A stretch of 64,000 bases of DNA from SIG78 sp036677805 (lineage in GTDB: Bacteria; Verrucomicrobiota; Lentisphaeria; Victivallales; Victivallaceae), in the NCBI GenBank assembly GCA_036677805.1, contig JAVBVS010000029.1:1-64000 (forward strand), read 5' to 3'. Under the pieces are notes generated by a model. The model was not told the origin of the DNA. It was given only the letters and a program-made list of their open reading frames with translations, and made no database searches. Numbering within the stretch: position 1 is the first letter of the stretch; each line of letters begins with the position of its first letter. This document shows, in pieces, positions 35,051 through 43,196 of this stretch. A program made the position numbers and the translations under genes.

Positions 35051-35444
35051 GCGCACTTTCTGTCTTCAAGAGAGGTAATTTCAATAGTCCAGCCGGTCAA
35101 TGTTCTATGGATGAATGACGTACGGTAATTTGAAGCTGCCATCCACTGGGTAACAGCTGAAAATACTCCGCAGCCAGTCGCCGCAAAACATGACAAGCAT
35201 GTACGGAAGAGTTTTGAATTTGCCTCAAGATACAAAAAAAGAAAGCAGGCATTATACGTCTCAGCGACACATTGACCATAAGACCTTGCGGTCCCGATGC
35301 ATAAATTGTTCCGAGATTAACCTGCTTTCCACCGTTTAATATAACCGCATTTCAGCCAAATGCAAATTTTTCCCGCCGCGGCAATTTTCTCGTGGCCCGG
35401 AGTAAATTTTAATAAAAAAAGATGAATAAAAAAATATTCATATC

Positions 35445-35473
35445 TTGCCGGCAGCCGGTTCCAGTGATATAGT
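35445..35473 (+). promoter_or_regulatory. Promoter of the class II aldolase gene
   Basis: TTGCCG (35445-35450), a 17-base spacer and TATAGT (35468-35473), with an extended TGA before the -10. It is followed at about +20 by GGAACGTTCC (35497-35506), a perfect 10-base palindrome in operator position. Confidence 0.55.
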
Positions 35474-35510
35474 ATAGGGAAGTTGCGGAAACGCTTGGAA
35501 CGTTCCGCTG

Positions 35511-35531
35511 CCGGAAGGAGCGTCCTTCCGG
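35511..35531 (+). promoter_or_regulatory. Hairpin in the aldolase 5' UTR
   Basis: CCGGAAGGA (35511-35519) and TCCTTCCGG (35523-35531) pair perfectly over a 3-base loop, 36 bases before the ATG. No T-run follows, so it is not an intrinsic terminator. It could stabilise the message or bind a regulator. Confidence 0.45.
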
Positions 35532-35567
35532 GCCCGAAGCATCCAGGAAAGGCCACGGTTTATTGCA

Positions 35568-36842
35568 ATGTCACTGATGTACACCCACCCCAGAAACATT
35601 CTGGTTGCGACGCTGCGCAACCTGTACGATTACGGCATGACCACCACCTCCGGCGGCAACCTTTCCATCAAGGACGACGAAGGCAACATCTGGATTACTC
35701 CGGGCGGCATCGACAAAGGATCGCTCCGGCCTGAAGATATTGTGAAAGTCTCGCCCGACGGCCAGATTCACGGCATCCATCGTCCGAGCTGCGAACTGCC
35801 GTTTCATAAGTCGGTCTACCAGTTGCGAGACGACGTCCGCGCCGTGCTCCACGCCCACTCTCCGGCGCTGGTGGCGTTCAGCCTGACCGGGCGCATGCCC
35901 GACCCCACGCTGATTCCGAGCGCCGGCAAAGTCTGCGGCAAGGTCGCTTTCGCCCGCTATGAAATCCCCGGCAGCGAAGCGCTGGGTCACATCATCGCCG
36001 AAGAGTTCGCCAAAGGCGCCGATTCGGTGATCATGGAAAATCACGGCGCGGTCATGGCCGGAGCCACCATCGCGGAGGCCTTCGCCCGTTTCGAAGCGCT
36101 CGACTATGTCGCCCGCATCCAGATCAATGCCACCGGTCTGGGCGAGGTGCTGCCGCTCAGCGGCAAGCTGCCCAAAACCAACTGGCCGGAATTCATTCCC
36201 AACACGGTCAGCGCCCAGGAGTGCGAACTGCGCGACGAACTGGCCAATTTCCGGGCGCGCGCCTATCGCCAGCGGCTGCTTTTCAGCGGCAGCGCATTTC
36301 TGAGCGCGCGGTTGGGCAAGGATGATTTTCTGGTCACGCCGGCCAATTTCGAGCCGATGCGGCTGGATGCCCCCGGCATGGTGCGGATGAATCTGGGCAT
36401 GCGCGAAGCCGGCAAAATCCCCTCCTCCGGCACCGCGGTCTGCCGCAACATCTTCCAGCAATGCGACTGGGTCAATTCGATCATCATGACCCGGCCGCCG
36501 AATGTGATGGCCTTCGCCGTGACCGGCAACGATCTCGACAGCCGGACCATTCCGGAAAGCTACATCATGCTGCGCGATGTGCCGATGCTGCCGTCGCAGG
36601 AGTACTTCAACGATCCCGACGCGGCGGTCCGGCGCCTGACTCCGGCCACCCCGGTGCTGCTGATCGAAAACTGCGGCGTTCTGACCACCGGCAAAAGCAT
36701 TCTGGAAGCCTTCGACCGGCTGGAAGTCGCCGAATTCACCGCCAAGTGCATTCTGATGGCCCGGCGGCTGGGGACGCTCAATCCGATCGACGACGAACAG
36801 GTGGCGGCGATCATCAAAACCTTCAACCTGCCGCAAAAATAA
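35568..36842 (+). CDS. Tandem class II aldolase/adducin-domain protein
   Basis: A 424-residue protein with two class II aldolase domains in a row; usual family members are about 210-250 residues. The first (residues 1-205) is complete: SGGNLSI, Glu76 in SCELPFHKS, zinc ligands His95 and His97 in LHAHS, and His159 in ENHG. It resembles L-fuculose-1-phosphate aldolases. The second (about 215-424) keeps the fold landmarks (SGSAFLSARLG, FLVTPANFEPM, VMAFAVTG) but has TRPPN where HAHS is expected and ENCG for ENHG, and it lacks the Glu, so it should not bind zinc. Either ATG 35568 or 35577 could be the start. It is monocistronic. Confidence 0.8.
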   Translation: MSLMYTHPRNILVATLRNLYDYGMTTTSGGNLSIKDDEGNIWITPGGIDKGSLRPEDIVKVSPDGQIHGIHRPSCELPFHKSVYQLRDDVRAVLHAHSPALVAFSLTGRMPDPTLIPSAGKVCGKVAFARYEIPGSEALGHIIAEEFAKGADSVIMENHGAVMAGATIAEAFARFEALDYVARIQINATGLGEVLPLSGKLPKTNWPEFIPNTVSAQECELRDELANFRARAYRQRLLFSGSAFLSARLGKDDFLVTPANFEPMRLDAPGMVRMNLGMREAGKIPSSGTAVCRNIFQQCDWVNSIIMTRPPNVMAFAVTGNDLDSRTIPESYIMLRDVPMLPSQEYFNDPDAAVRRLTPATPVLLIENCGVLTTGKSILEAFDRLEVAEFTAKCILMARRLGTLNPIDDEQVAAIIKTFNLPQK

Positions 36843-36860
36843 TCATTCCCAAACAAAGCA

Positions 36861-36894
36861 AAAAGCGCTTCCCGCAACGGGAGGCGCTTTTTTT
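36861..36894 (+). terminator. Intrinsic terminator of the aldolase gene
   Basis: AAAAGCGCTTCCCG (36861-36874), loop CAA, CGGGAGGCGCTTTT (36878-36891), with one T-G pair and then further T to 36894. The A-run on the left gives T residues for the opposite strand, so it may also serve the convergent PPIase gene. Confidence 0.85.
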
Positions 36895-36924
36895 ACGATA
36901 TCATTCCGCAATCCGCCGGCGCGA

Positions 36925-38520
36925 TTATTCTTCGGCCACGGCCTCGAGGAGCACCACATCTTCCTTGGGCACATCCTGATGGCCGCCGCGGCCGGCGGTC
37001 TTCACGGCCCTGATCTTGTTGACCACATCCATGCCGTCGACCACCTTGCCGAAGACGCAATAGCCATAGTACTGCGGCGAAGGCGAACGGAAATCGAGGA
37101 AGTCGTTGTCCGCCACATTGATGAAAAACTGCGCGGTAGCGCTGTGCGGATCGGCGGTCCGGGCCATGGCGATGGTGCCGATCTTATTGGAGAGGCGATT
37201 GTCCGCTTCATTCTGAATCGGCGCATTGGTGGTCTTCTGTTTGAAGTTGCGGTCGAAGCCGCCGCCCTGAATCATGAAATTGTCGATCACGCGATGAAAC
37301 AGCGTCCCGTTGTAGAAGCCCGCCTTGACATAACCGAGAAAGTTCTTGACCGTCTCCGGCGCAGCATCGGGATACAACTCGATTTTGATATCCCCGTAGT
37401 TGGTTTTCAGCGTCACCATGGGTTTTTTCTCCATTTTTGCCGGAGGCTTGGCCACCGGCGGGGTTGTAAGTTTCGCATGATCGGGTTCGACCGCGGCCAC
37501 GGCTTCGGATGGCGGCGTCACCGCGTCCTTGCCGAAATAATAACGGATAACCGCCTTTTCCCGCAGTCGGGCATGCAGCATATCCAGTGCCTGGGTTCTC
37601 GCCTCCGCCTCCAGCCGATTGCGGATTTCATCCTGAACCGCGGCGAATTCAGTTTTTACGGCAGGCTCAATTCCGGCGATCCGGAGAAAGTAGTATCCTT
37701 CCTCGGTTTCGACCGGTCCCATGATCGTGCCCGCCGCGGGGGTCGGCGTCCGATTCAGCGCCGCCAGAAATTCTTCCCGCAGCCGGGACCGCTCCAGAAA
37801 ACCGACCGCGCCGCCGGTTTCCCGGTTGGGACCGCCGGAAAGCGTCTTGACCGCATCGGCGAAACTGTCGGGCTTTTCGCGCAACTGCCGGGCCAGGCCG
37901 TCGACGGTCGCTTTCGGCGTAGTGCGGGGCAGCAGCAGCAAAGCCAAGTTGACCCGTTCCGGTTTGGAAAATTCGGCCGCATGGGCCTCGAAGTATTCGT
38001 ACATCTCCTTCGGCGTCGGATTGACCGCACCGTAAAATTCCCGCCCGATCACCATGTCGGACATGATCCGCTCCGACGCCTTGTCGCGCAATTCCTGAAT
38101 GCTGGTCCCGGCGGCGCGGGCCTTGCGCGAGAGTTCGGAACGGGTTTTGCAGCCGAAATTTTCCGCCAGTTCGTCAAGCAGATTCTCGACGAACTGCGGC
38201 GGCAATTCGAGGTTGAGGCGCTTGAACTCCTGGATCAACAGCCGCCGGTCAATGATCCGGTCGACGGTTTTGCGGCGCAACTGCTCCAGATGCTCCGGCA
38301 GTTCAGCCGTGCGGTAAACCTGAAACGCGGTCTGCTCGCCCGGCGCCGATTCACGCATCACATCGGCCAGCGTGATAGCCTCGCCATTGACCGAAGCCAG
38401 AATCGACTCACTGCGAATCGTGCCGGCAGAAGCACTTTCGGATTCCTTCTCCGCCGCATTGCCCGTCATCGCGGTCAACCAAAACATGCAGAGCGGGATC
38501 GCGAAAAACCACCTTCGCAT
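36925..38520 (-). CDS. Exported SurA/PpiC-type chaperone fused to cyclophilin
   Basis: A 531-residue protein with a signal peptide (MRRWFFAIPLCMFWLTAM, then NAAE). A SurA-like N-terminal region follows (ILASVNGEAITLADVM, then helices with RRKTVDRIIDRRLLIQEF). A parvulin-type PpiC domain is at about 175-320 (VGFLERSRLREEF, GPVETEEGYYFLRI). A proline-rich linker leads to a full cyclophilin domain (about 367-531) with FYNGTLFHRVIDNFMIQGG, IAMAR and SATAQFFINVADNDFLD. Both domain types isomerise X-Pro bonds. ATG 38520 has AAGGAT upstream. It probably assists folding of exported or outer-membrane proteins. Confidence 0.85.
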   Translation of the reverse strand: MRRWFFAIPLCMFWLTAMTGNAAEKESESASAGTIRSESILASVNGEAITLADVMRESAPGEQTAFQVYRTAELPEHLEQLRRKTVDRIIDRRLLIQEFKRLNLELPPQFVENLLDELAENFGCKTRSELSRKARAAGTSIQELRDKASERIMSDMVIGREFYGAVNPTPKEMYEYFEAHAAEFSKPERVNLALLLLPRTTPKATVDGLARQLREKPDSFADAVKTLSGGPNRETGGAVGFLERSRLREEFLAALNRTPTPAAGTIMGPVETEEGYYFLRIAGIEPAVKTEFAAVQDEIRNRLEAEARTQALDMLHARLREKAVIRYYFGKDAVTPPSEAVAAVEPDHAKLTTPPVAKPPAKMEKKPMVTLKTNYGDIKIELYPDAAPETVKNFLGYVKAGFYNGTLFHRVIDNFMIQGGGFDRNFKQKTTNAPIQNEADNRLSNKIGTIAMARTADPHSATAQFFINVADNDFLDFRSPSPQYYGYCVFGKVVDGMDVVNKIRAVKTAGRGGHQDVPKEDVVLLEAVAEE

Positions 38521-38524
38521 GACA

Positions 38525-40507
38525 TCATCCTTTCGTTTGCGATAATATAGCATGCCGAGCTCGCTTTTGCCACACGACAGGCACACGCGCCGCGACGCCC
38601 AATACGAACAACAGCAAGAGCGGCCACTCCTGCCGCAACGCCACCGGCAACAGAATAAGCGCCAGCAGCCCGCCCAGCAGCAACGCGCCCAGCAACCGCC
38701 GCCGCTCGCGGCCATCCGCGGTGCCGCCAAATAAAATTCGTCCGGTCAGAAGCGAGCTCTGCACCCATACCGCTCCGGCGCAGATCAGCCATGAATCCAC
38801 ATCCCCGAACCAGGTCGCCATCCCCAGCAATGCCAGTCCGATAATTCCCCAAAACGCACCGCCCGATGCCAGATTGCAGCTCACCATGAATCCGAGCGGC
38901 AACAGCGCCAGCAGCAACAGCGGCCCGATGCCTTCGACCGCCACGCCGGCGATCACGATCAATCCGATCAGCCAGAACCAGGCAAAGCCATTCTCGGCAC
39001 TGTTCCAGAGCCGGTAGCCCATGCCGCGCCGCTCCAGCAGCAGTCGGGCCAGCCGCCACGATACCAGCAGCAGCACCAGCTCCACCCAGACATACCACGG
39101 CGCCCGACAGCCCATCAAATCGTAATTACCGAGCGTCAGCCGCTCGAACTGTCCGTCCGGAATCTCGTTTTCGACCGGTTTCATGGTCGAAAACAGCAAT
39201 TCGTAGGTGCCGCGCGGCAATGGCGAATCCGCGCCGTAAAGCATATCGAGCCTGCGGTCCAGCGCCGTCGGAGCCAGCACCGCCTGCGACATGCCGAAAA
39301 CCCGCATCCGGCCCGCGCCCGGCAACATGCCGCTGTATGGGAACCGATCGCAAAGCAAGCCGAATATCACCGGTTGATCGAGCAATGTCTCCGGCACGGC
39401 CAGCAGACCGTCCGGACGCAAATGGGCCAGCAGCTGATTCATCAGCCGCTCCAATCGCACCTGATACTGCCGCTCCGGCAACGCCATCATCACGATCAGG
39501 TCGAAACTATCATCCGCTCCGGCGGTCGCCGGAGTCCAGGAGGGCGCAAACGCGGCGTCGCCGCGGCGCCAGAAACGCAAGGTCTCCGGAACCCGCCAAT
39601 AACGGAAATCGGCATACAAACCGGTCCCGATAAACGCATCCGGCCACAATGATCCGGGATTGCCCACAAACAACACCGCCGGCATCGCCCGGGGCAGCGC
39701 TCCCAGCAAACCCGGAATCGATGGCAGATATTCGCCGTCTCCGGTCAGTCTCATGACCGCCCGGCCGGTCGGCGTAAAAAAGCCGCCGTCGCCGTCGGCG
39801 TCACTCCATAAATAGCGCAGCCCGTCCACGGTATTGACAGTCGAAAACCAGCGCCAATGTTCGTTTTCGCGCTCGGCCAACCGCTCCGGCGGCGGCAGAT
39901 ACGCCGGCGTCGACGCCATCCGGCCGCCCACCGCCAGAATCAACACCCACCGCCAGGTCCAACGCTGCCGCGGCACACCCCGGCGGCTCAGCGGCGACGC
40001 CGCCAGCCAGGCAATCCCCAGCAATACGGCCAGCCAGGAGAGCGCCGGAAACAGCAACTGCGCCGCGCCGGACAGCACCGCCGCCACGGCGATCACGCCG
40101 TAAGCCGCCCCGCCCCAGGCCCACAACCGCCGGTCGCGGGCGGTGAATTCGCCCGATCCGACCAGACCGTTGAGCATGAAGACCGCCACTCCCGCACTCA
40201 GGATAAGCTCGAAGAGCGCAAAGGAAAGATCCCCGGAAAGCAGCCGCCCGGGCAACACATTTTCGATGCCCAGCGCCGCCAGCAGAACCCCTGCCGCTTC
40301 ATAATAACGCCGCCCCGGATGGCGCACCCGCCGGACGACACTCTGCGCGACTCCGGCCGCCACCAGCCCGACAATGCCGCTGCCGGCCAGCAGCAGAAGG
40401 GTGTCATCGCCCAGATTGAGCAGGCGAGCCACCCCGTTGACCAGAATTCCCGCCACCAGCATGCCGGGCAGGAAAAACCAGATTACGGCGCGCCAGAGTC
40501 CCTTCAT
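38525..40507 (-). CDS. Polytopic membrane protein with spermidine-synthase-like soluble segment
   Basis: A 660-residue protein: about seven hydrophobic segments (residues 1-200), a soluble middle (about 215-500) and about seven more hydrophobic segments (500-645). The middle part has VLFVGNPGSLWPDAF, then FDLIVMMALPERQYQVRL and LMNQLLAHLRPDGLLAVPE. This recalls the aminopropyltransferase fold of membrane-fused spermidine synthases, though the usual catalytic Asp motifs are not evident. The start overlaps the pdxA stop (ATGA). Function unknown; an enzyme role is inferred only from this weak resemblance. Confidence 0.5.
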   Translation of the reverse strand: MKGLWRAVIWFFLPGMLVAGILVNGVARLLNLGDDTLLLLAGSGIVGLVAAGVAQSVVRRVRHPGRRYYEAAGVLLAALGIENVLPGRLLSGDLSFALFELILSAGVAVFMLNGLVGSGEFTARDRRLWAWGGAAYGVIAVAAVLSGAAQLLFPALSWLAVLLGIAWLAASPLSRRGVPRQRWTWRWVLILAVGGRMASTPAYLPPPERLAERENEHWRWFSTVNTVDGLRYLWSDADGDGGFFTPTGRAVMRLTGDGEYLPSIPGLLGALPRAMPAVLFVGNPGSLWPDAFIGTGLYADFRYWRVPETLRFWRRGDAAFAPSWTPATAGADDSFDLIVMMALPERQYQVRLERLMNQLLAHLRPDGLLAVPETLLDQPVIFGLLCDRFPYSGMLPGAGRMRVFGMSQAVLAPTALDRRLDMLYGADSPLPRGTYELLFSTMKPVENEIPDGQFERLTLGNYDLMGCRAPWYVWVELVLLLVSWRLARLLLERRGMGYRLWNSAENGFAWFWLIGLIVIAGVAVEGIGPLLLLALLPLGFMVSCNLASGGAFWGIIGLALLGMATWFGDVDSWLICAGAVWVQSSLLTGRILFGGTADGRERRRLLGALLLGGLLALILLPVALRQEWPLLLLFVLGVAARVPVVWQKRARHAILSQTKG

Positions 40508-41484
40508 CGCACCGTCTCCCGCCGCGACCGGGCCCGGCGGCACGCCAGCTCGACGGCGGCGAAAAAGCTGCCGGTGTCGGCCACGCCGCAACCGGCGATT
40601 TCAAAAGCAGTCCCATGGTCGGGACTGGTCCGGATGATCGGCAGTCCCAGCGTCGAATTGACCCCGCGGTCGAACGCCAGCATTTTGAACGGAATATGCC
40701 CCTGGTCGTGATACATGGCGACGATGCCGTCGAATCTGGCCAGGGTTGAGGCCATGAAAAGCGTGTCCGGCGGAAAAGGACCGGTCAGGTCCAGCCCCGC
40801 GTTACGCAATTCGGCCATGGCCGGCTTGACCGTGATCTCGTCCTCGTCGCCCATGAAGCCGTTTTCACCGGCGTGGGGATTGATCGCCGCCACCGCGATC
40901 CGGGGGCGGACGATGCCTTCCTCGCGCACGGCCCGGTCGAGCAATCGCGTGACCATGCAGATCCGCTCGCGCGTAATCTGGTTCGCCACTTCTTTCAACG
41001 CGATGTGAGTGGTGACGAAAATCACCCGCAAAGCCCCGGCCGACTGCATCATCGCAAAATCGTCGACACCGCACAATTCGGCGATCAGCTCGGTATGCCC
41101 GGTAAACGCCTTGCCCGCCAGATTGACCGAATATTTATTGACCGGAGCGGTGACGATCGCGTCGACCGCGCCGGCAAGCGCCGCGCGCGTCGCCGCCACC
41201 ACCGTATCATAGGCGCATTGCCCGCAACGACCATCGGCCTCGCCGACGGTGAATTCCTCCGGGTGCAATGCCGAGGTTTCCACCACCGTGTACGGATTGA
41301 CCGCTTCGCCTGTACCGTATGCCGCCAGCGCCGCCTCGATCACCGCCGGCGCACCGTACAATGCGAAACGCATCCGGCCCTGAAACCCGGGATGTTTGAC
41401 CGCCCTGGCCAGCAATTCCGGCCCGATTCCGGCGGGATCGCCCATGGTCAGCGCCAATACGGGCAATGTTGCGGCTGGATTCAT
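40504..41484 (-). CDS. pdxA: 4-hydroxythreonine-4-phosphate dehydrogenase
   Basis: A 326-residue NAD-dependent enzyme of the DXP-dependent pyridoxal phosphate pathway. LALTMGDPAGIGPELLARA is the conserved start. TAPVNK, AFTGHTELIAEL and THIALKEV follow with a metal-binding His. NPHAGENGFMGDEDE and VAMYHDQGHIPFKML supply the other ligands, and GTAFEIAGCGVAD is near the end. ATG 41484 was chosen because the upstream frame overlaps marC. It lies 8 bases after marC. Confidence 0.93.
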   Translation of the reverse strand: MNPAATLPVLALTMGDPAGIGPELLARAVKHPGFQGRMRFALYGAPAVIEAALAAYGTGEAVNPYTVVETSALHPEEFTVGEADGRCGQCAYDTVVAATRAALAGAVDAIVTAPVNKYSVNLAGKAFTGHTELIAELCGVDDFAMMQSAGALRVIFVTTHIALKEVANQITRERICMVTRLLDRAVREEGIVRPRIAVAAINPHAGENGFMGDEDEITVKPAMAELRNAGLDLTGPFPPDTLFMASTLARFDGIVAMYHDQGHIPFKMLAFDRGVNSTLGLPIIRTSPDHGTAFEIAGCGVADTGSFFAAVELACRRARSRRETVR

Positions 41485-41492
41485 CGTGAACC

Positions 41493-42098
41493 TCAGAACA
41501 GAATATTTTTGATGCCGGTAAAGATGATCTGAGCGGCCAGCGCCGCCAGCATCAAACCGGTGATCTTGCTCAAAATCTGGATGCCGTTGCGTTTCAGTAT
41601 ACGTTCCAGCTGATCGGAAAGATACAGAAACACGCCGATGATTCCGACCGCGGTGGCAATGCCCAGACAAATCACGATCCGCTCCCGGAGCGTTCCGCCG
41701 TCGGCCCCCATCACCAGCAACGCCCCGATCGTCCCGGGCCCCACAATGCAGGGCACGGCCAGCGGCACCACGCTGATGTCCAGAGCATCGTCGCCGTCGC
41801 TTCTGCGCCCGGAATGACTTGAGGCGTTGACCAGATTGATCGCGGTCAGCATCAGAATCGTCCCCGCTCCGATCCGGAACGCGTCGACGGTGATGCCCAG
41901 CACCATGAACAGATATTCGCCGAACCAGTAAATAATCAGACTGATGAGCAGGACCGACAGCGTCGTTCGGACCGCAATCCGACGCTTGCGTTCCGGCGCA
42001 TAGTCCGCCGTCGCGGTCAAAAACATCGACAACGCGAAAAACGGCGTCAACAGAAAAAACATCTTGATCAATACGGCGACATAACTCGAATTGTCCAT
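41493..42098 (-). CDS. MarC-family integral membrane protein
   Basis: A 201-residue protein with six hydrophobic segments in the MarC arrangement. FFLLTPFFALSMFLTAT opens the first half, and IVGPGTIGALLVMGAD opens the second with the family's PGxI motif. LDISVVPLAVPCIVG is typical. MarC proteins are uncharacterised membrane proteins once linked to antibiotic resistance; no transport substrate is established. ATG 42098 follows GCAGGAG. It is upstream of pdxA in the same direction. Confidence 0.88.
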   Translation of the reverse strand: MDNSSYVAVLIKMFFLLTPFFALSMFLTATADYAPERKRRIAVRTTLSVLLISLIIYWFGEYLFMVLGITVDAFRIGAGTILMLTAINLVNASSHSGRRSDGDDALDISVVPLAVPCIVGPGTIGALLVMGADGGTLRERIVICLGIATAVGIIGVFLYLSDQLERILKRNGIQILSKITGLMLAALAAQIIFTGIKNILF

Positions 42099-42220
42099 AA
42101 AAAAACTCCTGCATTCCCGGCAATTGAATAAGATAGCGCCAAAAACCGCCAAATCAAATCGTTTCCCGCTGAAAAACGCATTTCCAACCTCAAAACCCCG
42201 AATTTTCCGGCCGCTCGGGT

Positions 42221-43066
42221 TCACCGCGTTTCGCAACCGTCCCTTGCCGCGCGCCGTTCCGAGGGCGATATGCCGGTCATCCGGCGGACGAAACGCGAAA
42301 ACGTATAGATATTGTTGAACCGGGTCTGCCGGGCGATTTCGCCGAGCGGCAGATCGCTGTAGTACAAATAACGGTCGACCTGATTCATGATTTCGCGGTC
42401 GAGGTATTGTTTGAGCGTCGGGCGCGGCTCCGGATAATGCGCCTCTTCCAGCGCCGACGCAAAGCGGTATTTGAGCTGGGAAACCGTCATATTGAGTTTT
42501 TCGGCGGCGGCCTGGACGTTGATCCGCGCGGCTTCGCCGAACACCATGTCGCCCAGCGCGGTCAGCAGCCGGGGGCGCGCCTCGGCAGCGCCGAAGGGCT
42601 TGAGCGCATGATGGAGCATGACCAGCAGCACCGCCTCCAGAATCGGGCGGTTGGCGTTGATTTCGAGATAGCTGCGGGCTTCGGTGCCATGCTGGCGGCG
42701 CAGAGCGTCGATGCACCACCGGGTCAGGTCGTCGCAGCGCACCCGGACCGGGCGGGACGCAATGGCGGCGGTCAGGTGCTCCACGCCGAATTTGAAGGAG
42801 TAATATTCCAGATTTTCGCCGGAATAGTCGATCCGGTGCGGCGTTTCCGGCGGCAGCAGCACCCAGTCGCCGGCATGCAATGCCAACTCCTCGCGTCCGC
42901 TTTTCATGCGAATCAGGCCATGAATGCACAATTCGATCTGAAAATACGGATGCAGGTGTTCCGCCGTGGCCGGAACGGTTCCGACTTCATGCTCCCAGTG
43001 CCAAAGACAACACTCAAGCAATTCCATATTTATCCAAATTGGTAAATAAATTCTCTCTTCTGCCAT
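42221..43066 (-). CDS. AraC-family regulator with cupin-type sensor
   Basis: A 281-residue regulator. The N-terminal cupin barrel (about 35-110) has EHLHPYFQIELCIHG and LHAGDWVLLPPETPHRI. The C-terminal AraC helix-turn-helix pair (about 170-275) has AAEKLNMTVSQLKYRF and IARQTRFNNIYTFSRFVRRM. It diverges from the ceramidase-like gene across a 130-base AT-rich gap and is the natural candidate regulator of it. ATG 43066 is used, but ATG 43027 (MELLECC) is also reasonable since neither has a strong ribosome site. Confidence 0.85.
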   Translation of the reverse strand: MAEERIYLPIWINMELLECCLWHWEHEVGTVPATAEHLHPYFQIELCIHGLIRMKSGREELALHAGDWVLLPPETPHRIDYSGENLEYYSFKFGVEHLTAAIASRPVRVRCDDLTRWCIDALRRQHGTEARSYLEINANRPILEAVLLVMLHHALKPFGAAEARPRLLTALGDMVFGEAARINVQAAAEKLNMTVSQLKYRFASALEEAHYPEPRPTLKQYLDREIMNQVDRYLYYSDLPLGEIARQTRFNNIYTFSRFVRRMTGISPSERRAARDGCETR

Positions 43067-43196
43067 TTACTTTAGCATCAAAAAGAAGTAAAATAAAGCA
43101 AGTCGCATTGAAAAAAGCAATTATTTTGCCGGAGTCGCCGCCACGCTCCGGATTCCCGGTCAATCGTCAGTCATTGTTATCAGAAAGGTCGATTCC

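Larger units (their letters stand above)
35051..35567. other. Gene-free 0.5-kb region with an inverted repeat
   Basis: No credible gene was found in either direction; the small open frames here resemble no family. The region is AT-richer than its surroundings. GAAAGCAGG (35241-35249) and CCTGCTTTC (35321-35329) form a 9-base inverted repeat around a 71-base interior. This could be a structured RNA or the ends of a very small decayed element. Its right end carries the promoter and UTR of the aldolase gene. Confidence 0.4.
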
